NCBI GenBank assembly: GCA_021803845.1
Contig: JAJZLA010000161.1
Location: 1-5,045, forward strand
DNA from: a bacterium
GTDB taxonomy: Bacteria > SZUA-79 > Acidulodesulfobacterales > Acidulodesulfobacteraceae
Direction: 5' to 3'
DNA: 5,045 nucleotides
Of this stretch, positions 4,594-5,045 are shown piece after piece. Every line of letters starts with the position of its first letter. Positions within the stretch are counted from its first letter, which is position 1. Below the pieces are notes generated by a model. It did no database searches, was not told where the DNA came from, and was given only the letters and a program-made list of their open reading frames with translations. A program made the translations under genes and the position numbers.

Positions 4594-4758
4594 ATGAAAT
4601 TTTTTAAGAAAATGAGTAATAGCAAGGCTTTGAGACCTCGTAGCCGTTACGAGGTGATTTTTTTAGCGGTATTTTTATTTTTTGCTTTTACTCCCTTAAC
4701 GGCTTCGGCGCAGGGAATTATCACTTTCGACCCTGTTACGGGAAATATCCGGGCGTGA
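4594..4758 (+). CDS. 54-aa exported protein, possibly a truncated VirB5/TrbJ-like subunit
   Basis: The reading frame has a basic N-terminus (about residues 1-18), a hydrophobic core VIFLAVFLFFAF (21-32) and TASA before Q40, a clear signal peptidase I site. The mature part would be only QGIITFDPVTGNIRA, 15 residues. The pattern AQG.. .FDP at the mature N-terminus resembles VirB5/TrbJ minor pilus proteins of type IV secretion systems, which are normally some 200 residues or more. I therefore infer a truncated gene, although a genuine short secreted peptide is possible. AAGGTGA (4582-4588), overlapping the relaxase stop, gives a good ribosome binding site 5 nt before ATG. A hairpin with a T-run lies within its early codons. 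The stop is followed at once by the G/T-rich repeat tract. Confidence 0.5.
   Translation: MKFFKKMSNSKALRPRSRYEVIFLAVFLFFAFTPLTASAQGIITFDPVTGNIRA
4635..4664 (+). terminator. Intrinsic terminator-like hairpin inside the 54-aa gene
   Basis: ACCTCGTA (4635-4642) and TACGAGGT (4648-4655) form a perfect 8-bp stem with a 5-nt GCCGT loop. Seven T follow at 4658-4664 after two bases. The structure is as good as many intrinsic terminators. It may end the relaxase transcript or attenuate the downstream gene. It also encodes residues 14-23, so coding constraint may partly shape it. Confidence 0.55.
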
Positions 4759-4764
4759 AGTTTT

Positions 4765-4886
4765 AGGGTTCTTGGTTTTCGGTCTTTGGGTTTCCGGTTG
4801 GAAAAAAAAGGTCTTTGGTTTCCGGCAGTCGGGTTTAAATGGTTTTTTAGTCGTCGGGTTTTGGCAGTTGGTAGTCGGGTTTATGG
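4765..4886 (+). repeat. Degenerate G/T-rich short repeats
   Basis: Two near-identical units, GGTCTTTGGGTTTCCGG (4781-4797) and GGTCTTTGGTTTCCGG (4810-4825), are followed by three variants of AGTCGGGTTT..TGG (4827-4842, 4849-4864, 4873-4886). GGCAGTYGG recurs at 4824 and 4863. The plus strand is strongly G/T-biased, unlike everything around it, and holds many GG/GGG runs. No open frame of note crosses it. It looks like slippage-grown, decayed repeat DNA. Confidence 0.6.
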
Positions 4887-4990
4887 ATAAAAAAGGTTAA
4901 TGGTTTTATACCTAAACGAAAAATCAAAGGCCTTAACGGTCAAATTAGAGCGTTTTTTTTAACGTAAAATTTTAAAAAACGGGGGCATTT

Positions 4991-5045
4991 ATGAAAAAAG
5001 AGGAAATTAAAGAAATTTTAACAAAAATAGCAGCTGATGATAGCG
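4991..5045 (+). CDS. N-terminal start of an unknown protein (partial)
   Basis: ATG 4991 follows AAAACGGGGG (4976-4985) and opens a frame running off the window: MKKEEIKEILTKIAADDS and on. The visible 18 residues are a charged amphipathic helix without a signal peptide. The family cannot be told. The leader upstream matches the one before the methyltransferase (AAAACGGGGG, 175-184), suggesting that this G-run serves as a ribosome binding site in this organism. Confidence 0.55.
   Translation, partial: MKKEEIKEILTKIAADDS

Larger units (their letters stand above)
1371..5045. mobile_element. Left part of an integrated mobilizable or conjugative element in tRNA-Phe
   Basis: The left boundary is the tRNA-Phe 3' fragment. 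To its right lie an XRE repressor, an excisionase-like HTH protein, a possible TraD-like protein, a MobA/MobL-like relaxase and a VirB5-like fragment, a gene content typical of integrative mobilizable or conjugative elements. The tRNA lies on the minus strand with its 3' end at 1371. By the usual geometry of tRNA integration, the leftover 3' half faces the left chromosome and the intact tRNA gene should stand at the right end, outside this window. No integrase is visible. It could be a plasmid-derived island, or an element whose integrase lies at the far end. Confidence 0.65.

Noticed and set aside
2721..4657. Shared 12-mer GTTACGAGGTGA at 2721 and 4646
   Set aside because: A match of this length is about what chance allows in 5 kb. 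In one copy it is a ribosome binding site, in the other a hairpin arm.
4765..4886. CRISPR array
   Set aside because: Repeat units vary in sequence and spacing, with no constant repeat and unique-spacer pattern and no cas genes.
4934..4960. Terminator from AACG...CGTT plus T8
   Set aside because: Only a 4-bp stem with a 12-nt loop; too weak to call.
4900..4962. 20-codon frame MVLYLNEKSK... after AAAAAGG
   Set aside because: Very short, poor spacing, ends in a T-run, and nothing recognisable in the sequence.

Overview
This is an AT-rich bacterial window with strong Shine-Dalgarno sites and sigma70-like promoters. No gene in it names the host species. It reads as the left junction of an integrated mobile element: ordinary chromosomal genes lie on the left (about 1-1370), a 3' fragment of a tRNA-Phe gene marks the probable attachment site (1371-1420), and an integrative, mobilizable or conjugative element continues to the right beyond the window.

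Left flank: the last codons of a probable GNAT acetyltransferase (1-39), then a class I SAM-dependent methyltransferase of the trans-aconitate methyltransferase type (191-982), which has its own promoter with a palindrome over the -35. It overlaps a second GNAT acetyltransferase gene that is broken by two apparent frameshifts and cut off next to the tRNA fragment (972-1370).

Element: a small membrane-anchored coiled-coil protein (1498-1737, minus) is followed by a control cassette bounded by a perfect 44-bp inverted repeat (1764-1807 and 3137-3180). Inside the repeats are an XRE repressor (1865-2248, minus), a 289-bp divergent control region, and a two-gene plus-strand operon encoding an excisionase-like HTH protein (2538-2732) and a coiled-coil protein that may be a TraD/MobC-like relaxosome accessory protein (2736-3131). 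The control region holds two extended -10 promoters, a tandem 10-bp operator and iteron-like TATGACT repeats. Beyond the right repeat come a divergent MobA/MobL-like relaxase (3206-4588), a 54-aa exported protein resembling a truncated VirB5/TrbJ N-terminus (4594-4758), a degenerate G/T-rich repeat tract, and the start of another gene (4991 onward).

Likely working model (inference): the XRE protein represses the divergent promoters through the central operators. When it is relieved, the HTH and TraD-like proteins and then the relaxase are made, for excision and DNA processing. The most unusual structure is the 44-bp inverted repeat. Each copy ends one divergent transcription unit with a hairpin, carries a DnaA-box-like 9-mer, and sits 25-26 nt ahead of the next gene on its side. 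It could be a paired terminator/leader, a recombination or inversion site, or a replication or transfer site. The integrase, the intact tRNA-Phe and the far att site are not in the window.
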